From Poecilobothrus nobilitatus (Eukaryota > Arthropoda > Insecta > Diptera > Dolichopodidae), in NCBI GenBank assembly GCA_947095535.1, contig OX352774.1:5766001-5830000 (forward strand): 64,000 bases of DNA, written 5' to 3'. This document shows, in pieces, positions 32,748 through 45,380 of the stretch. A model generated the notes under the pieces. It did not search any database and was not told the origin of the DNA. It saw only the letters and a list, made by a program, of their open reading frames with translations. Each line of letters begins with the position of its first letter. The first letter of the stretch is position 1. The position numbers were made by a program, and so were the translations under genes.

Positions 32748-35329
32748 TAATCCTACAAATCTTAAACATATTTTCACTCCTTATTAGAATCTTTTCTTGT
32801 CCAAACAGTACAACAGTACTAAAGGTTCCCTAACCTATTATTTAATCAAAAATGGATTTGGAGTTTAGTAGGTTCAAGTTCCACGTGTTAATACAGCAAT
32901 CGCGCTTGTTTACCGCTCCTTTTTAATGTCTTTCGATGATTCCTACATATTCGCATAAAAAAAATAACAATATTTTCTTTTTTTTTTAATACTGAACTGA
33001 AAGATACCGGAATTATAACGAACGGTAAATCTCCATAACAACCAGAATTTATTCATATTAATCGTAACATTTACATGTACCAGTACATGTTTAATAAACA
33101 TAAAATTCTTATGCTTTTTTTACGATTTTTTTTTATTTGAAAGCATAAATTGATCATTAAAGTTATGTAACGGAGTCAAGCATATGTTCTTTACGAATAC
33201 TTTCTTGAAAATTTCTTTTATTAATTTTTTGTTTTTTTTTTTCTTTTGTTATGTTTTTTGTGAATTTAAAATGAGGATATTATGAATAAATTTTTGGTGC
33301 AGTCACAAACAAAAATGCAAAAGGAAAAGAAAATAACTCATGAAATGCAATGGACAGAAAAAAAAAACACAAAATAAAAGAAAGATCCTGATGAAGATGA
33401 AGATGAAGACATTTTTTTGTTTTTTTCTGTTACTATTTAATCGGAAAACGAGGCTACCAGTTATAAATTTTTTATAGATATATCTTTTTTTTTTCAATAC
33501 AAATTTAATATTTAAAATAATATATTTATTAAAAAAAGACAATAATATATATGATTATATACAAATTTTAACCTCAATTATTAATTTCAAAGAAAATCCA
33601 AATATAAAAAAAAAAAAAATAGAACTATTCCGTTATTAAAATAACAGTAACTCATGTATGGTATGTTTTATAGAATTTTAATGTAAAATATTAACCGTTG
33701 TGTCAAAATGATATTAAATAGATTATTCTTGGGCTCATTAAGGAAATTTTTCTGCATCTTATAGTTTATCTTTCTTTAAATATTAAAAGCCATATTTAAA
33801 TATTTATAGCGAATTGATCCAACTATTATAAAACAAAAACAATTTGTTAATTAAATTTGAAATATCACTATTGCTAAAAAATATCCCGCTGTAATCTTAA
33901 GACTCATTTGGTGAACTGAGGTGTCCGTCTTCCGTCTAATCTTCCAGAATGTGATATACAACAATAAATATACTATAGAATTACAAATGGTAATTTAAGA
34001 AAGATTACTTTGCTGTTTTTGAAACCATTGCTATGGAAAAGTCTAGAATTGTTAACTCTGAACCGTGTACGGAAAACTGTAGTCTTCGCTTTACGGAAAA
34101 AATATTTTTATATTTACAGAACATGATATTTAAACTATTTCATTTTATTTAAGACAGGCTCGTTTTACCATCTAATATGTTTTAATGGCTTTATTTTCAT
34201 CAAGTTCACTCAGTAACAGTAATTTTAAATATGATTTCATGTTTTGAAAACGTCAAATAACGATTAGAAGCATGTAAGATATCGCCATATAAAATATATT
34301 AGGTTCAATTCGTTTCTAGAAGAAAAGGCATTCTTATCATTATGTTATTTTCTTACGTTATCAATATTCATTAGATTTTTAAAAAAATATTGTACTTCAG
34401 TTATTCATTTTAACTGTTAAGCGGACAGCTCTACTTTGCAGTATTTATGATATGTGATTCTACGATAATCTATATGTTCTTACTTTTTTTTAACTTTACA
34501 AAAATAGAATTACCCCAAGGCTAAATTATCACATTTCTCTTCAAGTAATGGGCTTAATTTATTTTAAACAAAATTTTTATTTAAATTTAAATTAACAGCT
34601 TTTTATTCGCTTGACATTTAATACCGGGAGCGGGAATTATTGTAATTTACTAATGTTTTAATTAAACTTAGTATGTATCTTATATTTTCTTCAAAATAGA
34701 TAACAAATTCTAACCACGAACAAGTATTTGAAGTCAGTATTAAATTAAAATATTATAAATTCTTATCTTTTTATTATGAAAAAAATGACAAAAGATGGAA
34801 CTGTTATTATTTTAAAGTTTATTTTTTATATACATTTATTTAAAAATGACAACTTCTTGTCAATTTTGACATCTTTAAATTTTAATGATTGTCTTCAAAA
34901 GGAAATAAAATTTAAATCAGTTGGCAATTCAAGCCCTTAAAAGCAAATACTTAAAAAAACAAAAATTATGCAAAATATATTTAAAAAAAATTTTAAAGTT
35001 ATAATTTTATAATAAATTTTATTTACTTTCAAATATTTTTAAATATTGGGATGGTGGCCTAAATTGAAATTTTTATATTTTATATAAAATTATTAAAATT
35101 AAAATGTTCATATAACGGATTTTTAAATTTATTTAGTATTAAGCATTGAATTTACAATTAAGAATTGCACCACTTAAACTAGAATTGCACCAATTCATTA
35201 GAATCTTATAAGAAAATAATTTAGAAAATTCATATAACTTTAATTATGCTCCTTGCATTATTTTTATATAATAAAGTAATTAAAATTAGTGAATTATAAA
35301 ACTTGGAAAAATTGCATTTCAATGGATTC
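32748..35329. other. A+T-rich non-coding DNA, nothing recognised
   Basis: Simple to moderately complex sequence. GGTTCAAGTTCC near 32,872 resembles a box B but has no box A upstream. AGAATTGCACCA is doubled at about 35,162 and 35,181. No gene, RNA or transposon could be supported. Confidence 0.5.
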
Positions 35330-36405
35330 GTTCTAAAAAGAGTTTACCCTTGAAATCTTCTATTATAAAATCTAGAAATCAAAATTCCCAATTACAAAAC
35401 CCACAAATGCAAAAGCCCAAAATGTTAAATGCAAAATTCACAATCCGAGAATTTAAAAAATCCCAAATATTTTTTTTCGATTCAATATTTCTGCAAAAAA
35501 CAAATCTGCACAAAAAAAATGTTGAAAAAAACCAATAATACCTTTTATTCAACATTTTGCCCATAAATATTATATCTGTACATATTCTAGCTAGAAAAAG
35601 TGAAGTACCCTAATTTTGTAACCAACTCTAAAATCGTTCCTAATAATTTTATTTACATAATATAATATGGTTGAGGTTAATCTCCCAAAATCCTAAACTG
35701 AAATTCTCACAATAAACAAATTCCAAAATAAAAAATTCCAAATCACAAAAACCAAAAAAAACCATGTAGAAAATCATACGAAAAATATTTTCTAATTGAA
35801 ATATAACTTGTTCCCAAACCCCCGCTAAACCAATTATTGAAATTCTGATTTTGTAGCTAACTGTAAAATCCCTTCTAATTAATTTTATAACATAAAACTT
35901 TCAATTGAGCATCTAAAATAGTAATGACTACCCCCACAAACACCAGCTAAACAAATTATTACAACCCTGATTTTGTAAGTAACTCTACAATATTTCCGAA
36001 TCATTTTAATAAGATCCAGACTTGAACAATAAAACATGGCATTTTGTAACTTGGAATTTTGAAATTTCGGATTCTTTTTACTGATATTTTTTTTTGGTAA
36101 TATTTTCTTTCTTGGGATTTTCTATCATTAAGATTTTTTTTTGGGATTTAGGTGGACTTCCTATAATCTATATAATGGCTTTAAAATACTTTTGAAGTTT
36201 TAGGATTTTCATTTTTGAATTTCGAAGTTTGGAATTTTGGAAATTTTGGGATTTTAAATTTTTTTGATTTTGTAATTTGAATTTTTTTTTTTTTTATATT
36301 TAATAAGATTTGTAGGTTTTGTAATTTGTAATTTTGTTGTTGGGGATTTTGTAATTGGGAATTTTGGATTTGGGTATTTGGAGATGCCATTCCAACAAAA
36401 AGCAC
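35330..36405. repeat. Compound repeat: inverted CCCAAAATT arrays around a 118-bp tandem unit
   Basis: The left arm (35,370-35,470) is made of AAAATTCCCAATTACAAAAC-type words. The right arm (36,200-36,395) holds the same words inverted (GTAATTGGGAATTTTGG). Between them, a CTGATTTTGTAA-type word followed by CTAACTCTAAAAT-like sequence recurs at about 35,612, 35,849 and 35,966, that is at 237 and 117 bp, which fits a unit of about 118 bp with one degraded copy. The frames at 35,350-35,564 and 36,181-36,405 are repeated Q-N-P-Q/K-type readings of the arms. Confidence 0.6.
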
Positions 36406-38149
36406 TAATTAATAAAAAAAGCCATTTAGAGTATAGGTTATGTAGTTTCTTAAAGTGTGCTTATGGGTAATAGATGGAAGTTTGAAACTGTTTAATAATA
36501 AAATTCCAAATCTACAAAAACTAATTGATAAAATGTCGACTCAAATTTTCGTATTCATAAAATTTTGAAATATTTATTTTATTTTTCTTCACTTTTTCGT
36601 CCTTTATACAAAATTTCCAATTAACCAACCAATTTAATTTATTTTGTCATAAGAACCAAACCAGCGGGTACCAATTCAAAATTTTTTTTAATATAATTTA
36701 TGATACGGAAAATAAAAATAATAATAATAACAATATTTTGTAATATTTTCATAGAAAATTCTTTAACTACTTCCCAAAGTTTTGTATTTTCCCAAAGTTA
36801 TTTCGAAAACAAACCAAGAATTTATTTTATGTCAAATATAGATTAATAAATTATATACAACCTTAACATCTAGATGAATATATACATATATATAAGCACA
36901 AGTAATATTCAAAAGTATTAAAATTGTTATTTGTCGTATGTGTCTTTAATTATTTAATATCATAAAAGCTCAGAATTTTCCAATAGAAAATAAAATAGTG
37001 TTATCAGCATTTTAACATTTTATACAGACAACTTGGCGATATTTTTACAACATTCACTTTTCAATAAAAAGTCAATTTAAAAAAAAAAGAAAATATTTCA
37101 TTTTTGGTTTGAAATCGTTACTATTTATGTTCAAAATGAAAGTTTTAAAAATGTTACTTTGTTCATTGTTCGTCTGAACTCACACTAAGTTTTATATAAA
37201 GGAGATGCAACGTAAATTTTTATTGTAAGAGATGCATAGTAAGGTTGTAGTTGTAGAGTGTAAATTTTTCTATCCTGTGAGGAGATGCATATAGTAATTT
37301 TTATTTATTCCATATGATATCTTCATGGACTTCTTTTCTTTATTCTATCTTATATTTTCCGGAGCATTATTTTAAAATTTTTATATACCTTACCCCATAA
37401 AAAGTTCTTTTGATATGACAAGATCCGATTACCTTATTTAGATTTTTTTTTTAATTATTTCAGTTATATTCTCTTATTTTAATCCTCTTTTTGGGGGGTA
37501 TACGTGATCCTAAGTAACAAAAAATTCGATAAAAATTCGATCCAAATAACGCTATACTCGATAACTTATATGTGGCACTCGAATTTTAATTTAACTATCA
37601 AATATAAAATCATTGTGCATTTATACGTACCCCTGTATTTGTTACGACCCCTGCATACTGCTTCTTGAATTTCCTACCTATTCAGTTTAAACGCTTCCTG
37701 GCTCTGCAAGAACTATTTTGTATCTATATCTCTAAACTTCATATTTAATCGTCAATTTCATGTATAAATGATAATTAAGCTATTTGCTGATATTCAGTTC
37801 ATTTCTCCAATTAAATTCTTTGTAAAACATGATTTTTAACCACATGGCTTTCATAATTAGAAAATTTCATAATTCGAAATTTGAATTGCAACGAAAAAAA
37901 AAGATTTTTGTTTTGGAAGTGCAACTGATATCACAGTAAGGGTAAAAGATTTAAACAAATATATATATATATTTTTTGAAATGTTATTAAAACAAAACTA
38001 AACAAATATGTATTGAATATTTTGCAAATTTTAACAAAAAAACTAAAGTATTCCTTTTTTCCATTTTTTTTGTGAAAGCAGATTCCCTTCTTTTTAATTG
38101 ACATTCTTTGGATATACAATATGTATACATAATATGCGTCCATAGAATT
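36406..38149. other. A+T-rich non-coding DNA
   Basis: No gene. A degenerate GGAGATGCA repeat (about 37,202, 37,231 and 37,281) separated by GTAAATTTTT words suggests an old minisatellite. The minus-strand frame at 37,931-38,143 has no domain. Confidence 0.5.
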
Positions 38150-39500
38150 TACTAACCATTATCCACTAATAGATTTCTTCCTTTTTGTTTCATATATATA
38201 TATATATTTTTTTTTTTTTTTGTTTTTTTTTTGTTAATTTTTGTCCTAAAGCACAAATCGCTTTACCACCACTAAAAACGTTAGCCTTTGAAATTTATCT
38301 AATCACTTGTCATGATGCCTAATAGCAGCAATTTTTCGACAACTGTTTATATGAATTTTAGAAAGGGAGAGAGAGAAAAAAAAAAATTATAAATCTTTTT
38401 GATTTTCCGCTATTCTTGTTTTTTGTTGCTTCACTATTTTATTGGATTTTTTGTTAAAATGTTTGAGCTTTTGTTTTTTTTTTTTTTTTTGGTTTTTTTT
38501 TCAAAGTCTTTGTATTATGAAATATTTGTTTACTTGCTTGCTCTTAATGGAAGTTAACATGGATGCAGAACCTTTGTTGTGACATTCAAAGTGTCCAAAA
38601 GAATTATGGTGGTATTCAGTATTAAAGTTTTTTTTTTTTTTTTTTGTTTGTTTTTTTATTATTCTACTGTTTAGGTTAAAAGTCCAAACAATATCAATAG
38701 ACTAATCATATATATCGAAAGAACAAAGTGTAACAATATAAAAATGGATAAAAAAGAACATATACTAAATATAGTATAACATATTACCTAATACTAAAAT
38801 ACCAGCATTTTTATTTTTTATTTTTTTTTATTTTTATCTCATATACGGTATGAGCCAATAGACGGACATCAACAACACAATAAGCTTTTTGTTGTTGTTC
38901 CGTTGTTGTTTGTTGTCTTTATTTTTTTTTTATTCTCTATTCAAAAATGTTGAATTTTGTATATGACAGTAACTACTTCTGTTACTGCCATATATTAGAT
39001 TAATAAACTGGAAAGTTATTCATGTCAGAATTTTATCGACTATATAAAGTTAAAGAATAAAAATAAAAGAAGCCAAAAAATGCAACGACTACATATAAAA
39101 ATAATAATAACAGCAGATATTTTATAAGGAAAATTTTTAAACAATGCCTATATAGGATAAAAAATTAGAACTTAAAATGAATATTTATTATGAAACTCTT
39201 ATAGTGAATGCTTTCAAATTGAATAATAGATGGATAAAAGATGAAAATTTTTTTTTTAATATTTTATAAATTGATATTTTCTTGCATTTTCTATAAAAAA
39301 AAAAAACAGACCAGTTATTAATTAAGGACCTCACTTTGTTTTTCACTATCAATTTTTATTTTTATTTTTATTTTTTTTTCGAATGAAATGAAAATAGAAT
39401 TTACTCGAGGGTACAGTAAAAATTTGTCGGTTCATTGAAATTTATTGTTGTTTAGAAAAAAAAAATCAAAATATTGTCGAAATGTTATCAAAATTTGTTT
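38150..39500. other. Low-complexity island
   Basis: T-runs up to about 17, TATATATATATA strings, and a TTGTTGTTG-rich patch at about 38,888-38,918 that partly mirrors an ATCAACAACAC word at 38,867. No transposon or gene was recognised. Confidence 0.45.
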
Positions 39501-40224
39501 TAACACTTCTTTTTTTATTATTACTTTCACGAAATTAAAACTCAGTTTAGTAAAGTTTCTAGTGATACTTTATCTTTATTTTTAAAGGTTTAAAAATGGA
39601 CAGCTATCTATACAAATAGATGTACTATAGATGTACATGCATTAAGGATGAGAATGATTGAAGATCGTTTCGGAAGTTTGTCTCTGTTACAATTTCTTAA
39701 TTTTTTAAAAATAATAATTTTTATTCAAACCATTTTTTTGTGTGAAACAAGCATTTTTCTATCAAAACTGATCTTAAATTTTGGCATATATTTAAGAAAC
39801 GGTAAAATCTAGTGAAAAAGTTATTTAGCTCAAAATTATGGTAGTTTATCAGCGATTCTAAATTAAAAATAATAACTGTATATTAATAGGGTATTTTTTT
39901 TTTAAAAAAGACGTTATTCTTAAACTTTTTACTTAAAAAAAAAATATGTCAACAAATATAAAATATTTTATATGTTCTTAGATCTAATTAAAAAGGTACT
40001 TACCCCATCAAGACAATAAACCCTTCATAGAAGACTAATTTAATTTTTGTGCAGAATGTGGATGAAGAGCTAAAAATATAAAAGGATGTAAGTATATTGG
40101 ATGTAAAAAACATAAAAGTCCCAATATCTATCCCAAAGACCTATCCCAGTTATATTTCTTTTCCAGTTTTAGTATCTGGAATCATCCCCTGAAATAGTAC
40201 CACTCTTATGCGGAATACCCTATA
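39501..40224. other. A+T-rich DNA with a more complex right third
   Basis: No gene. From about 40,000 to 40,215 the sequence is less simple (CCCATCAAGACAATAAACCC; CCAGTTTTAGTATCTGGAAT) but matches nothing I recognise. It lies directly beside the family C copy, so it may belong to the same element. Confidence 0.4.
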
Positions 40225-40440
40225 TATTAACATAAAACATAAAAATAATTCTTGTATAAGATAATAGATGGCGCACAAATAAAAAATATTTGTGTTTCAT
40301 AGTCTTGTACAATAAATACAACCGAATAATCAATGGCTTAGTAAAACTAATGGTTCCAGAAATTGAAGATTAGTCAAATACGAAAATAAATGACATAGTG
40401 GATATCCTACCCTATGTTCCTTATAAGAGTGAAAAGGAAA
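40225..40440. repeat. Dispersed repeat, family C (copy 3)
   Basis: TAATTCTTGTATAAGATAAT followed by AGATGGCGCACAAATAAAA and ATATTTGTGTTTCAT matches the 2.5-kb copy over about 80 bp. The right part (TTCCTTATAAGAGTGAAAAGG) resembles the 29.1-kb copy. Confidence 0.45.
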
Positions 40441-42772
40441 AAAAAATGTACATATTAGTTAACTTGGAGCAATCATTTCTATATTATGCTGCAGCAAAAT
40501 TACCAACAAAAGTTTGTTTTAAAAAAATTTAGCACTAAAAGTTACCTTGGAAACAAACTTTTATTAAAAATAATTTCTAAAACGATTTAGAAAGCACATA
40601 TTAATAAGTAATAACCTGTGCATACAATCCAAATTTAAACCGTAAATACATAGGTACATACATATATACAAAAATGAAATAATCGAATGATAAAAAAGTT
40701 TAAAAAAATAAAACTTAATAGTAAGTGTTTTCCATTTTCCAAATAGTTAAATGCCATGTTAGGTGTTAGTTAAGTCTTCATAATATTTTAATATTTTTGT
40801 TTTTTTTTTTTTTATATTAAAATCATAAAGATAAAAAATTATATTTTGTTTATCATGTTCTTTATCAAATTAAAAAAAAAAAAAAAAAAGAAAAACCGAC
40901 ACCTTTATTTTTATCAACACTTTCATATATTTAACAATAAAATTTTCAAAAATTAGCATTTTTCTTTAATTTAAGATACAACAAATTAATATTAAACCCA
41001 TATATACAACTATAAAATGAAAAACAATAAAAAAAACAAAGAAAAAAAATGTTATATTTTATTTTATTTCACACACTCTAAATGATTTTTTTTTTTACGC
41101 TTTTTTTTTTTTTTTGTCCCAAAATGCAAATAAACCGTAAACGTATATATGTATACATATATATATTTAGATTTATTTGCACAAAAGAATTTTTATCATT
41201 ATCATAATCATCATCAATATTTTCTTTTAAGGTGTATTTATGTATATTAGTTATGAGACCTATAATATTTAATTTATAAAAAAGTTATGTTCGAAACATC
41301 CTATAAATAAAAAATAATAAAAACTAGAAAAGGAAAAAAAAAGAAAGAAAAAGAAAGAAAATATATAAACAATGCGTTTATTCCGTTATACGCGGCCATA
41401 AAAATTACATTTATATTCATTCAAAATTTATGTGTAATATATATATATTTATAGATATATATATAGATATATGCATATATGTATATATGTACATATTTAA
41501 ATATATATTTAATATATATGAATGTATATTTACTTTTCAACAAATAAAGATCATAAAGGGATCCAACATATAAAATAATTTATGTTTACTTTTTGCAATA
41601 AAAACAACATAAGTTTTTCTTTTTTTTTTTTTTCTTTTTTGAATTTTCTGAATATCTTATTTAAGGCAGAGTTTATTTGATTGTTTTTTTTTTTTCTTTT
41701 GGTTTGAAAAATAAAAATCTAATAATATAATAGTATGTTTTTGTCTGCCCGTTGTTTAGTCATGTTTAACTAAAGGGAAAAAAAATTTACTCAAAAGATT
41801 CAACAAAAATAAATGAAAAATCTGTATTGTAGAGTAGATATCTTTTGTTAACACTTTAAATAAAAATAATATCTTAGATTAAATTTAAATAATTAAAACA
41901 CTTTGAATTGAATTTAGTATAGGAAATCGAGCCGCAGTTCTCACTTTACTTTTACTATTATACGCAATTGATATGCACTATTTTCTAAAATGAAATTGAT
42001 GGTTAAAAATAGTCTTATATTAGATTAGAATCGTTAAACATTCGGTAGCTTTTTGATATAATTTTTTAAAAAGATACTCCACAAGTTACATATTTATACA
42101 ATATATATACTAGAATATCTATACTAAACATTGATGCATAAGTCAATCTAAAAAACTTTGCAGTTAATTCATACAAATTAAAATATTTCTTCCAATTTTT
42201 TATAATGTAAAAAAAAATATCTTGAAAAATATCTTCTATCTAACGGTATATTAAATACTAAAAAAAAGTTGTCCTGTAAAAAAACAAGATTAGTTAATTT
42301 TTTTAAACGAATAATGTATAATTGCCGTTGAAAAATAAATTTCTAAATTACTTACATAATATTATACCTATACCAAGCTAAAATTTAAATTATTAGATAT
42401 TGTAGGGTAAAAGTTTCAATAGGAAAATTAACCAATAATGGATTCTAATGCATTTTGATACTTTATACAAGAATTAATCGGGAATAATAAAATATTATGT
42501 TGTAGTATATTTTGACTTGTTCACAAAATTTTACTTTACAGTAATTCCTATCATTTTCTAATATTGCCATTTACTTTGCAATTTGCAAACATAAATAAGG
42601 AAAGCTGGCAATTAACTTTGCCAGTACAAGAGGAGTTAACTATATAACCGTATAAATATAAGGTGACATAAGTGTATGCCATTATATATGACTCAATAGC
42701 ATAGTTAGCTGCACATATTTACGCAGATAGGGTAAGATCAGATATTTGTATAATATATTAATATTATTTAAA
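40441..42772. other. Low-complexity island and A+T-rich DNA
   Basis: From about 40,790 to 41,900 it is A/T homopolymers and TATATATGTATA strings, with AAAGAAAGAAAA words near 41,340. From 41,900 the sequence is more ordinary, with a small hairpin CTGGCA/TGCCAG at about 42,606-42,625. No gene was recognised. Confidence 0.45.
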
Positions 42773-43069
42773 TAAGAAAATATTTATTTATTTATTTATT
42801 TATATTAATATTACATACATAAATGTAATGCAATATTATTAAACCATCGGCTACCAAGGCCATTATAGGTTTTTATACTATTATTAAATTATATATTAAT
42901 ATTATTTATTTTGTTTTATTATATACTATATATTTACATTATATTTGGTCGTAAGGGGGGTATGTAAAGAAAAAACACTTACGACCTGTGCAGGGATCGA
43001 ACCCACACTCCTTCGGTTAATACGCCACACGCCTACCCACTAGGCTACCGAAGCCCCTAAGAAAATATT
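42773..43069 (-). mobile_element. tRNA-derived SINE, type II, intact with 12-bp TSD
   Basis: On the minus strand it starts at 43,057 with GGGGCTTCGGTAGCC; box A (TAGCCTAGTGGG) lies at 43,036-43,047 and box B (GGTTCGATCCC) at 42,993-43,003. Just after the head, GGTCGTAAG (minus) pairs perfectly with CTTACGACC (plus coordinates 42,947-42,955 and 42,978-42,986), a 9-bp hairpin. The body is A+T rich and the 3' end is (AAAT)n from about 42,805 to 42,785. The direct repeat TAAGAAAATATT flanks it at 42,773-42,784 and 43,058-43,069. The head and hairpin are shared with the 50.8-kb copy, the (AAAT)n end with the 15.1-kb type I SINE. Confidence 0.87.
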
Positions 43070-44780
43070 GTAATTTTGTTAATATAAAAAAAACATTTAA
43101 AAAAATTTTGCATACTTTTAGGAAGATCATCAATTTTTGCAATATTTTGTACTTGTTAATTTTTATAAGCTTTATTTTATAACAGTAATATTAGGTACAA
43201 AGACAAGAACGCTTTTCTTTTCGTTTGTTTTAAGAGTTTTTTTTCTAAAATGATTTTATTTTTATTCATTACTTCCTTCCTTTCTAATTTTCTTTTGTAT
43301 ATAAATAACTGATTGTAAGTTTAAATCAGCTTGGTAAGGAATCTGGTATGGCTTCTGATCAGAATTTACAATCAATTACAATTTTTTTTTTTAAACCAAA
43401 GCATTACTTTACTTCAATCTTCGATAAGTCAGGCGTTACTGTTGTACAAGTAGTGCGCTCGTAGTCTTAATAAAATAAATTAAGCGAGAACAAAGTAATT
43501 TATAAAATTATTGTTTTAAATACCAGTTTTTGAATTTACCACTACTACATTTATATGGTTTGTTTTAAATTTTAAATAATTAACAACTTCAACTTTAAAT
43601 GTCGGCATAATTAATTAATTTCAATTGTTACTTTTCAAAAGGATTAGAAATAAATATAGAAAAGAAAAAAAACTAAGAAATTAATTTAACCAAATTCTAG
43701 ACAAATTCCATCCTAATTCCTATAAAGTCCCATTATATGATTTTTCTTTGATTTGAGCAATTTTTGAATCAACTCAAAATACCACTGTTATTTTTATAAC
43801 GACAAAAAAAATTCAATTATAATTCTAGATTACAATGATCCCATTTCAAAACAGTTTTTAGAAATATTTAAACATGAATGTAAAAGCCTTGAAGCAACTT
43901 GTTGAGGTCGTAAATTTAGTCCTTTTGTTTTGTCTTTTTTTTTTTTTTTTTTTTTTTTTTTACAGTATTTTACAAAATATATGCAAGATTTAATAAATAT
44001 ATAAAAATAACATTTATATACAAACTTAAATCATAATATATAAATACAATACAATTTTCTTTTTGTTTTTCATGTTGATTTTAATGATGATGAAATAATT
44101 TAAAAATATAAATACAAAATTTTATTTTCTTAGAAATTGTGAGTATTAATAATGAAATTTAAATCAAAATGTAAAAGAATTTCTTATGAAAAAGAATTTC
44201 TTTGATGATTTAAAATTAAAAACTATATATGTATGTAATATGTACGTATACGATTATTTACGTATTGTATTTTGCATTTGCAAGAAAATGAAGTTATTTT
44301 TTGAGGTCTCTTTTGAAGAAAAATATGCCTAAAGAAGAGAAAATTTGAGTGAAAATTTTTAAAATAACTTTAAGTAAAAATATTCGTGATGATTGTCAAT
44401 TCCTTAAATATATAATAAAATAATATAAAATAGAAATAACATTTGTAATTGGTTGGAATTTAATTTCCTAAAATTTTATATAATATATTATACAATCTAA
44501 ATTTTACTTCTATACTGTCTTAACTGTCTTTTAAAAGTATTTTAATTTAGTTAAATTTCAATCTTTATATAATTGAGAAAATTAAAAATTCTTTTAAAAG
44601 TTAATTATATATACTATGGTTTAATGAAGACACGAATAATAATGAAAATCATTAATTGTTGAGCTATAGTTAGTTTTTTTCTAATTTTCTAATCGGAAAT
44701 TAAATTAAAAGAATGTTTAATTCAATATCGTCATCAATACAAACTAATTTTGATTAAATCGATAGAATAAACATAGAGCT
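43070..44780. other. A+T-rich DNA, imperfect hairpin and 27-T run
   Basis: No gene. CTGATTGTAAGTTTAAATCAG near 43,310 and its partner ending TTTACAATCAAT near 43,376 form an imperfect stem of about 20 bp. A run of 27 T lies at 43,935-43,961. The rest is simple sequence. Confidence 0.5.
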
Positions 44781-44965
44781 ATATGCAAAGGTTGCGTGCA
44801 AGAGGCAGAAATGATTTCAAATATCTTTTGGCAATGCCCATATGTTGTAAATCACAAAAGCTTGGAACAGAAATACTGAAATATATGAAAAGTTATGGAA
44901 TACTGATATGGTAAATTGAAATATTGACAAATGATTGGTAAACAGATTGGTCTTAAGTCGATTTA
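44781..44965 (+). pseudogene. LINE C-terminal fragment (zinc-knuckle-like tail)
   Basis: A frame through 44,805-44,880 reads EAEMISNIFWQCPYVVNHKS. E-x-x-x-x-I-F-W-x-C-P is typical of the H/C-rich tail of some non-LTR retrotransposons of the I/R1 group, with the usual histidine not visible. Downstream the nucleotide sequence ACAAATGATTGGTAAACAGA and TTGGTCTTAAGTCGATTTA matches, in opposite orientation, the LINE end at 46.7-47.0 kb over about 60 bp. Homology stops abruptly at 44,965, where family B sequence begins. Stops and shifts show that it is dead. Confidence 0.5.
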
Positions 44966-45155
44966 TTTTCCCAAATAATTCTTCCATTATCCTTTTTGTA
45001 CATTATATCACTATGTAACAAAGGACCCATCCTAAAGTTCGATTTTAAAGAGGATGGTTGTGGTTGGTTAAAGTCCACTACACCCAGAGGAACCCCGTAC
45101 AGTTCTTTTGAGTGAATTTCGATGTTTCCCACCGCCCTTCGTAAAAATAAAAAAA
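44966..45155 (+). mobile_element. Family B retroposon-like copy, abutting a LINE fragment
   Basis: Runs TATATCACTATGTAACAAAG, GGACCCATCCTAAAGTTC, GGTTGTGGTTGGTTAAAGTC, GAGTGAATTTCGATGTTTCC and CACCGCCCTTCG, then AAAAATAAAAAAAAA. It is collinear with the 32.6-kb copy. Its left edge coincides with the end of LINE homology, as if family B had inserted into, or been joined to, the LINE copy. Confidence 0.6.
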
Positions 45156-45234
45156 AACAAAAAGTAATGAAAGATGCCTAAGTTGCCAAGAGTTTTTGTT
45201 TTTCGTTCTTTTTCTGAAAAGAAAACTTTCTCCG

Positions 45235-45380
45235 CCTGAAAATCCATTAGGTTAAAATCTATTAGGTTACTTATCCATTAGGTTAAAAAAATTGATTGAC
45301 CAATTTATATCCACAGTAACTTAACTAGCTCCATAATCATAAATAATACTAGATTAATAATGATCCATTAGGTTGACAAA
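45235..45380 (+). repeat. ATCCATTAGGTTA short tandem repeat
   Basis: AATCCATTAGGTTA, AATCTATTAGGTTA and TATCCATTAGGTTA occur at about 45,240, 45,256 and 45,275, with a fourth (GATCCATTAGGTTG) at about 45,361. Spacing is irregular (16-20 bp, then 86 bp). Confidence 0.6.

Noticed and set aside
32860..32895. Box B-like GGTTCAAGTTCC as part of a tRNA
   Set aside because: There is no box A at the right distance and no acceptor pairing.
42985..43057. Functional tRNA gene on the minus strand
   Set aside because: The head does not fold into a proper cloverleaf (CTTCGGT pairs with ACCGAAG instead) and is part of a SINE with a TSD.
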